Assembly: GCF_019656315.1 (NCBI RefSeq)
Contig: NZ_BPLU01000019.1
Location: forward strand, 248,001-312,000
Source of the DNA: Flavobacterium sp. UMI-01
Lineage (GTDB): Bacteria; Bacteroidota; Bacteroidia; Flavobacteriales; Flavobacteriaceae
Length of the DNA stretch: 64,000 nt
Direction: 5' to 3'
The notes beneath the pieces are model-generated. The model was given only the letters and a program-made list of their open reading frames with translations. It was not told where the DNA came from and searched no databases. The position numbers and the translations under genes were made by a program. This document shows, in pieces, positions 1 through 8,058 of the stretch (the stretch's first letter is position 1; every line of letters begins with the position of its first letter).

Positions 1-1
1 A

Positions 2-130
2 ACAGCCTCGAACTATACCGGTTGGAATCCTGAAGCCTTAGATAAAACCAGTCCAACTCAATATGGATATCAAAGAGGTGGTTCCCCTATTTACAGTACG
101 GTTTCTCTGGGGTTAAATTTAGACTTTTAA
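2..130 (+). CDS. SusC/RagA-type TonB-dependent outer membrane receptor, C-terminal end only
   Basis: An open frame enters from the window edge and stops with TAA at 128-130. Its 42 residues include NYTGWNPEAL and YGYQRGGSPIYSTVSLGLNLDF-like beta-strand text ending in an aromatic residue, which is how SusC-family TonB receptors end their last barrel strand. A SusD gene follows after 32 bp, the standard SusC-SusD order. SusC forms the 22-stranded outer membrane pore that imports oligosaccharides with SusD as its lid. The downstream PL7 lyase suggests alginate oligosaccharides as cargo, which is inference. The rest of the gene lies outside the window. Confidence 0.88.
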   Translation, partial: TASNYTGWNPEALDKTSPTQYGYQRGGSPIYSTVSLGLNLDF

Positions 131-162
131 TGATTTTTTTAAACGAATAAACGAATAATATT

Positions 163-1632
163 ATGAAATATATAAAATATATCACTGTAATCTTAACAGT
201 AAGTGTATTTGTTTCTTGTAGCGATTTCTTAGAACCCGTTCCAAGTTCGAGTATTACATCTAGTAACTATTACACTAATGCAGCTGAATTAGAAACTGGA
301 CTAATCGGTGCGTATGCCGCTGTAAAAGGAATTAATGATTACGACAAAGACAACAATCACGGGGTTCAATACGAATTTTATGTAACGGAAATGCGAAGTG
401 ACAATACTAGTACCAAAAGTCCTGACTCTGAAGACGCCTCAGATGCTGGTCAATTGGAAAGCTTTAGTATTTTACCGACTAATAGCTTTGTACTGAATTA
501 CTATTCTAGTTATTTTCAAGTTATTTACAGAGCTAATGTCATTTTAGAAAATCTAGCTGTAGTCTCCGATGCCAAAAAAGCCGCTGCACTAGAAGGTGAA
601 GCCAAATTTTTAAGAGCTTATGCTTATTTTAATTTAGTACGTCTTTTTGGAGACCTTCCATTAGTAAATCGAGTTATCTCCCCCGCTGAAACTAACATCC
701 AATATACTAGAGTAGCTACTGCAACTATATACGATTTTATTGTAGCCGACTTAAATACAGCTGTTACAGGTTTAGACCCTGAAATTACAGGCTTTCCCAC
801 TTACAAAACAAGAGCTTCTAAAGCAGCAGCTCAAGCTTTATTGGCCAAAGTACATTTGACAATTGGAACACCTGAATCTTACACCAAAGCACAATTATTA
901 TGTGAAGAAATTATCAATAGTAAAAAATACTCTTTGCGAAATAATTTTCATGATGTGTTTTATAGCGAACTCAACTCTGAAATTATTTTTGCCATAGGAT
1001 ATGAAAATGGAGTACAAAACAATAGCCAATTGTTTTCGTCAGAATGGATGAATGCTGTAGGTAGAACTAGTGGAGTGAATTATGCCACTACCGATGTTGT
1101 TGCGGCTATTGATGCCCATGGCGGAACTAGAAAAGCCGATTCTTATCGTGAAGATCCTATTTCAACAGGTACTATCAGGTATCAAGTAGCCAAGTACTTC
1201 CCTAATGGTGAAACTGGCGGAAGTGATGGTAAAACCTTTACTGGCTTACCTAGACTTGCAGGTAATGACTGGATTGTATTACGTTATGCTGATGTCCTCT
1301 TAATGCATGTCGAAGCAATTATGGCAGGTGCTGATGAAACCTCTGCTTCTACCGCTATAGCTTCTTTTAAAGAAGTACGAGATAGAGCCAATTTAACAAC
1401 CCCAAGCACAATCAAAAAACAAGATTTACTTTTAGAAAGACGTGTAGAATTTGCTTTTGAAAATCATCGCTTTTTTGATTTAGTTCGTTTTGGTGAAGCC
1501 GAATCTGTGCTTAGAGCCTTTGCCTTAGCCAATGATTTTAAATTTGAATCTACTGATTTACTATTACCGATTCCTCAAAATGAAATCAACCTTAGTAAAG
1601 GTGCAATGAAACAAAATCCAGGCTATAATTAA
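163..1632 (+). CDS. SusD/RagB family nutrient-binding outer membrane lipoprotein
   Basis: 489 residues, usual for SusD. The signal peptide ends in a lipobox with Cys19 (VFVSCSD), so the mature protein is probably a surface lipoprotein. The N-terminal block with FLEPVPSSSIT and TNAAELETGLIGAYA, the repeat-rich helical middle (AEAKFLRAYAYFNLVRLFGDLPL type text near residue 150) and the C-terminal ERRVEFAFENHRFFDLVRFG followed by LLLPIPQNEI are classic SusD_RagB marks. It binds glycan fragments and closes over the SusC pore. It lies between SusC and a PKD lipoprotein on the same strand, so it is part of one transcript. The substrate is inferred to be alginate from the lyase gene two positions downstream. 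Confidence 0.95.
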   Translation: MKYIKYITVILTVSVFVSCSDFLEPVPSSSITSSNYYTNAAELETGLIGAYAAVKGINDYDKDNNHGVQYEFYVTEMRSDNTSTKSPDSEDASDAGQLESFSILPTNSFVLNYYSSYFQVIYRANVILENLAVVSDAKKAAALEGEAKFLRAYAYFNLVRLFGDLPLVNRVISPAETNIQYTRVATATIYDFIVADLNTAVTGLDPEITGFPTYKTRASKAAAQALLAKVHLTIGTPESYTKAQLLCEEIINSKKYSLRNNFHDVFYSELNSEIIFAIGYENGVQNNSQLFSSEWMNAVGRTSGVNYATTDVVAAIDAHGGTRKADSYREDPISTGTIRYQVAKYFPNGETGGSDGKTFTGLPRLAGNDWIVLRYADVLLMHVEAIMAGADETSASTAIASFKEVRDRANLTTPSTIKKQDLLLERRVEFAFENHRFFDLVRFGEAESVLRAFALANDFKFESTDLLLPIPQNEINLSKGAMKQNPGYN

Positions 1633-1652
1633 GATAAATAAAAAATATAATT

Positions 1653-2612
1653 ATGAAAAAAATTAGCAGTATAAAAGACCGAATAGTAAAAATAAGTACG
1701 AGTGTCCTCGCGCTCCTCGCTTGTTTTTCCTTAACATCATGCGACCCTACTATTGACGCCTTGGCATTTGACTTGCCCGAAGCCAATTCTAAAGCCGATT
1801 TAAAACCTCCAGTAGCAAACTTTGTAGCAACTGAAACTACCGACTATTTAACCTATACTTTTTCTAACACCTCTTCCAGTGCAACTGATTATAGCTGGAA
1901 TTATGGTGATGGTAATATGAGTATTGAAAAAGACGGAATCAATACTTTCCCTGGAGAAGGTACCTATACCGTAACTTTGACAGCCATGGACAAATTAGGA
2001 AAAACCAGTACATTTTCCGCAACAATTACAGTAGTTAAACCCGAAATTCCGCCAGCAATTATCCCCGAAATTTTGAATGGCGATTTTTCAGACGGTCAAA
2101 ACAATTGGAAATTCAGCAGTTTTTCAGGAGGTACGACTAGTCCTTACAATACTAGTAGTGATGGATCTTGGTTAAACTATGACGGTTCAGACAATGGTTC
2201 AAAAACCGCTGGTGCCAAATGGACAAAATCAACTTCTGCTGGAGCGTATGTTAGTAGCTCTACCAGATACGCTTACCAAGCAATTGTAGTTACTCCTAAC
2301 ACACCCTATATTTTAGAGTTTGAATACGCCATTAAAACGGAAGCAGAACAATCAGGAGTTGCCCCAGGTGGTAACCGAATTATTGGAGAAATTTTGAATG
2401 GTCACTTTTCTGATGGAGCCGATGCCATCCTTAGTTCTAATGCTGCACCTTTAACAAAGCACGTTGGAGATCAAGTTCTTGGTAAAACTACCTTCACCAA
2501 AGTCACCAAAGTATTTACATCAAACGCCACTGGACAAGTCTCGATTTTAATCTATGGAGTAACAGATGTTGATGCTTACGTTGATAACGTAAAAGTGTAT
2601 CCCGCAAATTAA
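1653..2612 (+). CDS. PKD and CBM-like domain surface lipoprotein, probable glycan-binding protein of the locus
   Basis: 319 residues with a lipoprotein signal (SLTSCDP, Cys30). Residues about 50-130 form a PKD domain, seen in YSWNYGDGN and the closing GTYTVTLTAMD strand. Residues about 140-319 look like a CBM4/9-type jelly roll: it opens with ILNGDFSDGQNNW, has a middle strand YILEFEYAIK, and closes with VDAYVDNVKVYP. It sits 20 bp after susD in the place where SusE-like surface glycan-binding proteins are usually encoded, so a role in holding alginate at the cell surface is likely. No catalytic motif was recognised. The exact CBM family cannot be assigned by eye. Confidence 0.82.
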   Translation: MKKISSIKDRIVKISTSVLALLACFSLTSCDPTIDALAFDLPEANSKADLKPPVANFVATETTDYLTYTFSNTSSSATDYSWNYGDGNMSIEKDGINTFPGEGTYTVTLTAMDKLGKTSTFSATITVVKPEIPPAIIPEILNGDFSDGQNNWKFSSFSGGTTSPYNTSSDGSWLNYDGSDNGSKTAGAKWTKSTSAGAYVSSSTRYAYQAIVVTPNTPYILEFEYAIKTEAEQSGVAPGGNRIIGEILNGHFSDGADAILSSNAAPLTKHVGDQVLGKTTFTKVTKVFTSNATGQVSILIYGVTDVDAYVDNVKVYPAN

Positions 2613-2618
2613 AACCGC

Positions 2619-3539
2619 ATGAGAAACACACTAAAAAGCTTATTTCCAATTTTATTACTATTATTTGTTTCTGTAAACGCTACTTGCCAAGATAAGGCAG
2701 GTAGTGTTACAGATTCAAGTTCTAAGATTGAAAAGAAAGCTAAAAAAAAGAAGAAGAAAAAAAGATACAAACTACCTAAAATTGATTTGAGTCATTGGAG
2801 TGTTACAACACCCGAATTAAATAAAAAAGGGAGTGCCCTAAGCGTACAACCACCGGAAATTTTGAATTACGCAACTGACCAAAGACTCTTACCATATATG
2901 TATAATGATTCCACTAGTGGTGCTTTAGTCTTTTATTCATTCCCAAGTGAGGCCAAGACAGCAAATACAAAATACACCCGTTGTGAACTAAGAGAGCAAT
3001 TAGTCCCAGGTAACAACAAAGTCAATTGGACTTTTGCACAAGGAGCAAAAATGAAAGGAAAACTTGCCATGGGTGAAGTATCTAAAGATGCCAATGGAAA
3101 ATACCATAAAGTAATTATCATGCAAATACATGGTATATTGACTGATGAGCAACGTGATTTGATGGGTCAAAAAGACAATAATGCACCTCCCATTTTAAAA
3201 ATTTACTGGCAAAACGGTAAAATAAGAGTCAAAACCAAAATCTTAAAAAACTTAAATGCAACTGGGAACGAACTTTTGCATGAGGATGCTTGGGATGATG
3301 ATGATGGCTTTAATTTCGAACAAGAAGTTGGTTTCGGGAAATTCACATTAGAAGTTCAAGTTTCTGATGGCAAAATGGTCATCATATTGAATGACAGCGA
3401 ATACAAAGTATATGACAGCATCCATATTCGAAAATGGGGAATATTCGAAAATTATTTCAAAGCTGGAAATTATTTTCAATCAAGAGACCAAGGTGCTTAT
3501 GCAAAAGTTAAATATTACGAATTAGAAGTAAGTCATTGA
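2619..3539 (+). CDS. Polysaccharide lyase family 7 alginate lyase
   Basis: 306 residues. All three PL7 signature blocks are present: RCELR at 121-125, QIH at 169-171 and YFKAGNYFQ at 279-287. These supply the Arg, Gln, His and Tyr that carry out beta-elimination of alginate. The QIH form is usually linked to activity on G-containing blocks, while QVH goes with poly-M (family knowledge, not proof). A signal peptide covers about residues 1-22; Cys23 lacks a good lipobox, so lipid attachment is uncertain. A very lysine-rich stretch at about 37-51 links it to the catalytic domain. The gene starts 6 bp after the PKD gene and is the last of the locus. Confidence 0.95.
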   Translation: MRNTLKSLFPILLLLFVSVNATCQDKAGSVTDSSSKIEKKAKKKKKKKRYKLPKIDLSHWSVTTPELNKKGSALSVQPPEILNYATDQRLLPYMYNDSTSGALVFYSFPSEAKTANTKYTRCELREQLVPGNNKVNWTFAQGAKMKGKLAMGEVSKDANGKYHKVIIMQIHGILTDEQRDLMGQKDNNAPPILKIYWQNGKIRVKTKILKNLNATGNELLHEDAWDDDDGFNFEQEVGFGKFTLEVQVSDGKMVIILNDSEYKVYDSIHIRKWGIFENYFKAGNYFQSRDQGAYAKVKYYELEVSH

Positions 3540-3590
3540 CAACAAAACGACGCTATTATATATCATAAATACAATAAAAAACTTTAAACC

Positions 3591-3627
3591 ACTTCCAAAA
3601 AGCAACTAGCTATTTGGAAGTTTTTTT
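3591..3627 (+). terminator. Intrinsic terminator of the alginate locus
   Basis: A 9-bp perfect stem (ACTTCCAAA at 3591-3599 with TTTGGAAGT at 3613-3621) is followed by a run of T to 3627. It lies 51 bp after the lyase stop codon and just before the convergent peptidase gene, so it closes the polysaccharide operon. Confidence 0.85.
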
Positions 3628-3629
3628 AG

Positions 3630-4439
3630 TTAAGAAAAATACTTTTGATTAATATTGATCATCCTTGCTACAGAAGAATACAGGTCAGGATGCGCCTCTT
3701 TAAACAAATTAGGCGTTTCAAAAAAGTGCTCCAAGACAACTGCTAAAAATTCAAACGGGTTACTATAGGCATACAACCTAAAATAACCTCTTTGAATCAA
3801 TCCTTGAAGCTTCTCTTCATTTTTGAAATAACTTAATACATTTACAAATTCATCTTGAAAAATGAGGGCACTAGTTTGCCTACTCTTAAGACAATAAAAA
3901 TGCAATGCATGGGTAAATTCATGTAAGCCTAAATTAACATTATCATTGGCCGTATGATGTCCTAATAAAAAATCTTCCCATGAAAAAACAATTGTTTTGA
4001 ACCGTGGATTAAATTCGCCTTTATGGTATATTTCCCCTGAAGTAGAATAATAAGCCGAAGGATAGATAATGATTCTTGAAAACATTGAAATCAAATAGTG
4101 CCTCATCCCAAATGTCAACATCACATAGGTCGCTCCAATAAGAACCCTCATTTGATCTGTCACTTGAATATCTTTACCTATAAATTCATATTTGAGTAAA
4201 AATTCTTGTAAACGATGCTCAAAATATTTTTTCTTAGTAACTGATAATTTGGAATAGAAATGAAAATCAGTTTCTAAAATTTTCTTTTGTACTAATGAAA
4301 TTTTTTTAGGAAAAGGATAACAATATAAATATAGGGGGCGATTATAAATAAGCACATAAATAGGCTCCACAAATCTTAAGATAAAGATTGCTATAAAGGG
4401 TATTAAAAATAAAAGTACAACAGCGAGTGGCAATAACAA
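3630..4439 (-). CDS. M90/MtfA-like zinc-dependent peptidase, membrane-anchored
   Basis: 269 residues. One or two hydrophobic segments at residues 1-30 anchor the protein. The zinc motif HEFTH is at 173-177, and a second conserved block, EFLAVVLEHFF at about 230-240, matches the third-ligand region of MtfA (M90) peptidases. In enterobacteria MtfA binds the Mlc repressor and influences glucose uptake; whether that holds here is unknown. The first codon of the frame is TTG, with no in-frame ATG before residue 97, so a TTG start near 4439 is the best choice but not certain. It converges on the alginate lyase gene. Confidence 0.8.
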   Translation of the reverse strand: MLLPLAVVLLFLIPFIAIFILRFVEPIYVLIYNRPLYLYCYPFPKKISLVQKKILETDFHFYSKLSVTKKKYFEHRLQEFLLKYEFIGKDIQVTDQMRVLIGATYVMLTFGMRHYLISMFSRIIIYPSAYYSTSGEIYHKGEFNPRFKTIVFSWEDFLLGHHTANDNVNLGLHEFTHALHFYCLKSRQTSALIFQDEFVNVLSYFKNEEKLQGLIQRGYFRLYAYSNPFEFLAVVLEHFFETPNLFKEAHPDLYSSVARMININQKYFS

Positions 4440-4515
4440 TCTTATGACATCTATAGATAATGCTGTACAAAATACAAAAAAGAATCAAATGAAAAAGCCA
4501 ATTGGCAACTTAAAA

Positions 4516-4947
4516 TCAAACGGCAAGCTCGTATTGCTCCAACATATATTTTAACAAATCAGTTGTGGTTACAATTCCAACCAAATTAACACCATCACAA
4601 ACAGGTAGCGCATGAAAATCATTTTCAACTAAAATAGAAGCAGCTTCTTTGATTGTCGTATAAGGTTTAATTGTCACCACATTTTTAGTCATGGCCTGTT
4701 TGATTGAAAACATATTATATACCACTGATTCTAAATCCAAATCGTCCATATCATCCGTCTCCGTACAAGAAACCCGCAACAAATCGTTTAAACTTAACAT
4801 TCCTACAATTTTAAAATTATCTACCACAGGAATGTGTTTAATTCTATTGCTTCTAAACAAAATCTCTGCTTTGGACAAATCATCTGTTAAGTTCAATTTA
4901 ATTATATTTTTGGTCATAATACTTGACACTGGGACTCGCTCTTTCAT
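4516..4947 (-). CDS. Two-CBS-domain protein
   Basis: 143 residues made almost entirely of a CBS pair. The first copy spans about residues 5-60 (VSSIMTKNIIKL, IKHIPVVDNFKIVGMLS) and the second about 75-138 (AMTKNVVTIKPYTTIKEA, HALPVCDGVNLVGIVT). CBS pairs bind adenosyl nucleotides and sense energy state. No enzymatic or transport domain is attached, so a stand-alone regulatory role is likely, with unknown target. The start is ATG at 4947. The gene is alone, between the peptidase gene and the tRNA-Arg terminator. Confidence 0.9.
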   Translation of the reverse strand: MKERVPVSSIMTKNIIKLNLTDDLSKAEILFRSNRIKHIPVVDNFKIVGMLSLNDLLRVSCTETDDMDDLDLESVVYNMFSIKQAMTKNVVTIKPYTTIKEAASILVENDFHALPVCDGVNLVGIVTTTDLLKYMLEQYELAV

Positions 4948-5013
4948 TTTATACTTTTATTAAAAAACTAATAAACAATTAGTTACATATATAAAATTAC
5001 AAAACAATTTCCA

Positions 5014-5060
5014 TAAAAAAAGGATAACATCCACATTTAACTGTTTTTTGTCATCCTTTT
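5014..5060 (-). terminator. Terminator after tRNA-Arg
   Basis: A 12-bp stem with one G-T pair (5018-5029 against 5049-5060) sits 9 bp beyond the 3' end of the minus-strand tRNA. On the minus strand it is followed by a T run (A run 5014-5020 on plus). Confidence 0.75.
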
Positions 5061-5069
5061 TAAAATCTG

Positions 5070-5143
5070 TGACTGCGGAGGGGTTCGAACCCCCAACCCT
5101 CAGAGCCGAAATCTGATATTCTATCCAGTTGAACTACGCAGCC
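5070..5143 (-). tRNA. tRNA-Arg (anticodon UCG)
   Basis: On the minus strand the acceptor stem GGCTGCG pairs with CGCAGTC (one G-T pair) and is followed by discriminator A. The anticodon stem TCAGA/TCTGA encloses the loop TTTCGGC, giving anticodon TCG for arginine CGN codons. The T arm has the standard GGTTCGAACCC core. The CCA end is not encoded. Confidence 0.95.
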
Positions 5144-5173
5144 ATTTTTATATGATAAATTAATTGATACGTC

Positions 5174-5244
5174 ATCTGATATCTCCTGTCTATTGGCAGA
5201 GAGGCATCCAGTTGCTTGTCTGACGACAGGCAAAAACTACGCAG
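5174..5244 (-). repeat. Broken partial copy of the tRNA-Arg 5' half with two hairpin-like inserts
   Basis: Three blocks match the adjacent tRNA-Arg in the same order: 5174-5182 (ATCTGATAT), 5206-5214 (ATCCAGTTG) and 5235-5244 (AACTACGCAG). Between them lie 23 bp at 5183-5205 and 20 bp at 5215-5234. The second insert takes part in a near-perfect palindrome, TGCTTGTC-TGAC-GACAGGCA (5213-5232), and the first has CCTGTC able to pair with GACAGG of the second. It lies just upstream of the functional tRNA, in its promoter region. It is either a decayed tRNA duplicate or a dispersed palindromic repeat. Confidence 0.6.
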
Positions 5245-5308
5245 TCAAACTATAAAAATTTAATTCTTTAAAATTCCAAATTATCGTTTTTGTTTAGAAT
5301 TTAAACTT

Positions 5309-5758
5309 TTATACTAATAATTTTTTCACAATAGTAGAAATGGTTTTACCATCTGCGGCTCCTCCTAATTGTCCCGAAGCCACTCCCATAACTTTTCCCA
5401 TTGAAGCAATTCCTGTTGCTCCTGTATCTGCTATAATTTTAGCGATAATAGCTTCAATTTCAGCTTCACTTAATTGTGCAGGTAAGAATTTCTCAATTAC
5501 TGCTACTTGAGCTAATTCTGGTTCAGCAAGGTCTGGTCGGTTTTGCTCTGTGTAAATTCGAGCACTTTCTTTTCTTGTTTTCACCAGACGCTGTAAGAGC
5601 TTTATCTCTTCTTCAGCTGAAATTTCCTCTTTTGAACCTGATGCAGTTTGTGCTAATAACAATTCTGATTTAATGGCTCTTAAAGCTTCTAAAGCAACAG
5701 TATCTTTGGCTTTCATGGCGTTTTTAATTTCGTCCATGATATTTGCGGCTAAACTCAT
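5309..5758 (-). CDS. GatB/YqeY-domain protein
   Basis: 149 residues covering the whole YqeY family fold: an N-terminal helical block (MDEIKNAMKAKDTVALEALRAIKSELL) and the C-terminal tail domain shared with GatB, with GATGIASMGKVMGVASGQLGGAADGKTIS at the end. The family is thought to help tRNA-dependent amidation because of the shared GatB tail, but its own activity is not settled. It follows the dcw cluster on the same strand; the ftsZ terminator at 5981-6020 separates them, so it is probably transcribed on its own. Confidence 0.92.
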   Translation of the reverse strand: MSLAANIMDEIKNAMKAKDTVALEALRAIKSELLLAQTASGSKEEISAEEEIKLLQRLVKTRKESARIYTEQNRPDLAEPELAQVAVIEKFLPAQLSEAEIEAIIAKIIADTGATGIASMGKVMGVASGQLGGAADGKTISTIVKKLLV

Positions 5759-5980
5759 ATATCGATGATTTGTATGTTGTAACTATTTATTTTGTGACAC
5801 TCTAATTGACTTTACCCCCCTTTTCTTTACACAATACAAGAAAAGTATTTTGATTTTACTTAATTAAATAGCTTCAAAAAGCACTTTTAAAACCAAGTAA
5901 ATGCATTGAAACTTCCAACATGAATGGTCACATTAAGCAAAACTTCACAAGATCTTGCCTTTAAAAATGTGGTGCGAAGA

Positions 5981-6020
5981 TAAAAAAAATAACCCGAAAA
6001 TTAAATTGAATTTTCGGGTT
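5981..6020 (-). terminator. Terminator of the dcw cluster after ftsZ
   Basis: A perfect 12-bp stem (5991-6002 against 6009-6020) with a 6-nt loop is followed on the minus strand by a T-rich run (A run at 5982-5989). It starts 25 bp beyond the ftsZ stop codon and ends the long division and cell wall transcript. Confidence 0.92.
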
Positions 6021-6045
6021 AAGCATAATATTCTTGTTACGCTAA

Positions 6046-8004
6046 TTAATCTACATTGTCATGTAAAAAAGAATTATTAGAACGCAATTGCACATCATTA
6101 TTACTATCCGTCGCTACTGAAATTCTCGAAGTAGCATTGTTAGTTTGTTGATTAGAGATATCAATTCCTAATCTTTTATAAGCTGGCTCTTTTTCGTATT
6201 CTTCTACCTTAGAGACATTATTATGAAACTTATAATTGAACTCTTTTAATTTTTTTCTTCTTTCATCTGCTCTCATTCTAAGCGTTTCTTCAATAGTCAT
6301 TTCCATTGGAGAAATATCTTCGAATTTTGGCTCTTCTTTTTTAGAAAAATCAACTTGCTTCATCGTGATGTTCATTTCCTCAGGAACCACTTCTTCAACA
6401 ACTTTAGCAGCTGGCTTAGAGGACAACAATTCATTCTCAGCCTCCATATATTCTTCTAATGAATACTTAATAATACCGTTGTCTGACAATTCAGTTACAG
6501 GAACGAATTGAACAGGTTGATTCACTTTTATATCTCGTGTTTCATTGGTAAGTTCAAATATTGTGTTTTCAGAAACCTTAGCAACTGGTTCTTTTTTCTC
6601 TAACGGAAGATCAAAAGTAATACTCGTTTGTTCTTCTTGTTTCTCAATTGGTTTTGAAGTTTGAAATACTCTTGGCTCTTCAGCTTTTGGTGCTGTAAAA
6701 GTGTATTCAATGTCTTTTATAGGAGAAACTATTTCAAAAGTAACATCTAAATTTTTAATAAACTCAGACATTGATACCAAATCATCATTTTCTGCAACTG
6801 GAGCAACTACTACAGGAGGAGCAATTGGCTCAGGTGTTACTTCGTCCTCAATTAATTCAAAAACAACTCTTTTTTCTTCTTCCTTATTTGCTATAGGAGC
6901 ATCAGTAGTTAAGTCAAAAGCGGTTACTGTATTTTGCGACAAATTATACACACTTTTTTGTTCGTCTTCAAGGGTGTGAATAATTTTTTTAGGCTCTGTA
7001 TTTACAATACCGTTTTGCTGTTCAATATCAAATCCAGTAGCAATAACGGTAACAGCAATAGCATCACCTAAACTTTCATCCTCACCAACACCCATAATAA
7101 TATTAGCATTAAAACCGGCTTCAGTTTGAATGTGATCGTTGATTTCGCCAATCTCATCCAAAGTAATCTCATTTGAGCCAGAAACGATGAGCAACAATAC
7201 GTTTTTGGCACCTGTGATTTTATTATCGTTCAACAATGGAGAATCTAAAGCCGAAACAATGGCTTCTTTGGCTCTATTAGTCCCTTCAGCAACTGACGAA
7301 CCCATGATAGCAGTTCCGCTATTTGACAATACTGTCTTAGCGTCACGTAAATCGATATTTTGTGTATAATGATGTGTAATTACTTCAGCAATTCCTCGTG
7401 AAGCAGTAGCCAAAACTTCATCCGCTTTAGAGAATCCCGCTTTGAAACCTAAATTACCATATACTTCTCTTAATTTATTATTATTGATAACAATCAATGA
7501 ATCAACCTGTTTGCGTAACTTTTCAATTCCAATTAAGGCTTGTTCCTGACGCACTTTCCCTTCGAATGAAAATGGAAGTGTAACAATACCTACTGTTAAA
7601 ATTTCTCTTTCTTTAGCTAATTGCGCAATTACTGGAGCAGCACCTGTACCAGTTCCTCCACCCATTCCAGCGGTAATAAAAACCATCTTAGTATTGCGGT
7701 CTAACATTTTTTCAATGTCAGCGATACTTTCAATAGCTGATTGCTGACCTACATCTGGATTAGCTCCAGCTCCAAGCCCTTCAGTCAAATTAACACCTAA
7801 CTGAATTTTATTTGGGACAGCACTATTTTGTAATGCTTGTGAATCCGTATTACACACAATGAAATCTACACCTTTGATTCCTTGCTTAAACATGTGGTTT
7901 ATTGCGTTACTACCGCCTCCACCTACACCTATAACTTTTATAACATTTGATTGATTTTTTGGTAAATCAAATGAAATACTTCCAAATTCTGAGTTGCTCA
8001 TCAT
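6046..8004 (-). CDS. ftsZ: Cell division GTPase FtsZ
   Basis: 652 residues, far longer than the 380-400 of most bacteria. The GTPase core fills about residues 15-330, with the tubulin signature GGGTGTG at 115-121 and the T7 loop carrying NIDLRDA, which keeps the catalytic Asp pair. A low-complexity acidic and proline-containing linker of roughly 270 residues follows. The conserved partner-binding peptide, YKRLGIDI at about 609-616, is not the end: 36 more residues follow. FtsZ polymerises into the division ring and recruits FtsA, encoded 54 bp upstream. Two adjacent ATG codons (8004 and 8001) could start it. Confidence 0.98.
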   Translation of the reverse strand: MMSNSEFGSISFDLPKNQSNVIKVIGVGGGGSNAINHMFKQGIKGVDFIVCNTDSQALQNSAVPNKIQLGVNLTEGLGAGANPDVGQQSAIESIADIEKMLDRNTKMVFITAGMGGGTGTGAAPVIAQLAKEREILTVGIVTLPFSFEGKVRQEQALIGIEKLRKQVDSLIVINNNKLREVYGNLGFKAGFSKADEVLATASRGIAEVITHHYTQNIDLRDAKTVLSNSGTAIMGSSVAEGTNRAKEAIVSALDSPLLNDNKITGAKNVLLLIVSGSNEITLDEIGEINDHIQTEAGFNANIIMGVGEDESLGDAIAVTVIATGFDIEQQNGIVNTEPKKIIHTLEDEQKSVYNLSQNTVTAFDLTTDAPIANKEEEKRVVFELIEDEVTPEPIAPPVVVAPVAENDDLVSMSEFIKNLDVTFEIVSPIKDIEYTFTAPKAEEPRVFQTSKPIEKQEEQTSITFDLPLEKKEPVAKVSENTIFELTNETRDIKVNQPVQFVPVTELSDNGIIKYSLEEYMEAENELLSSKPAAKVVEEVVPEEMNITMKQVDFSKKEEPKFEDISPMEMTIEETLRMRADERRKKLKEFNYKFHNNVSKVEEYEKEPAYKRLGIDISNQQTNNATSRISVATDSNNDVQLRSNNSFLHDNVD

Positions 8005-8058
8005 TTTATTTGGTTTTTGATATTAATACTATTTGCTGTTGTACTCTTAAACGAGAAA

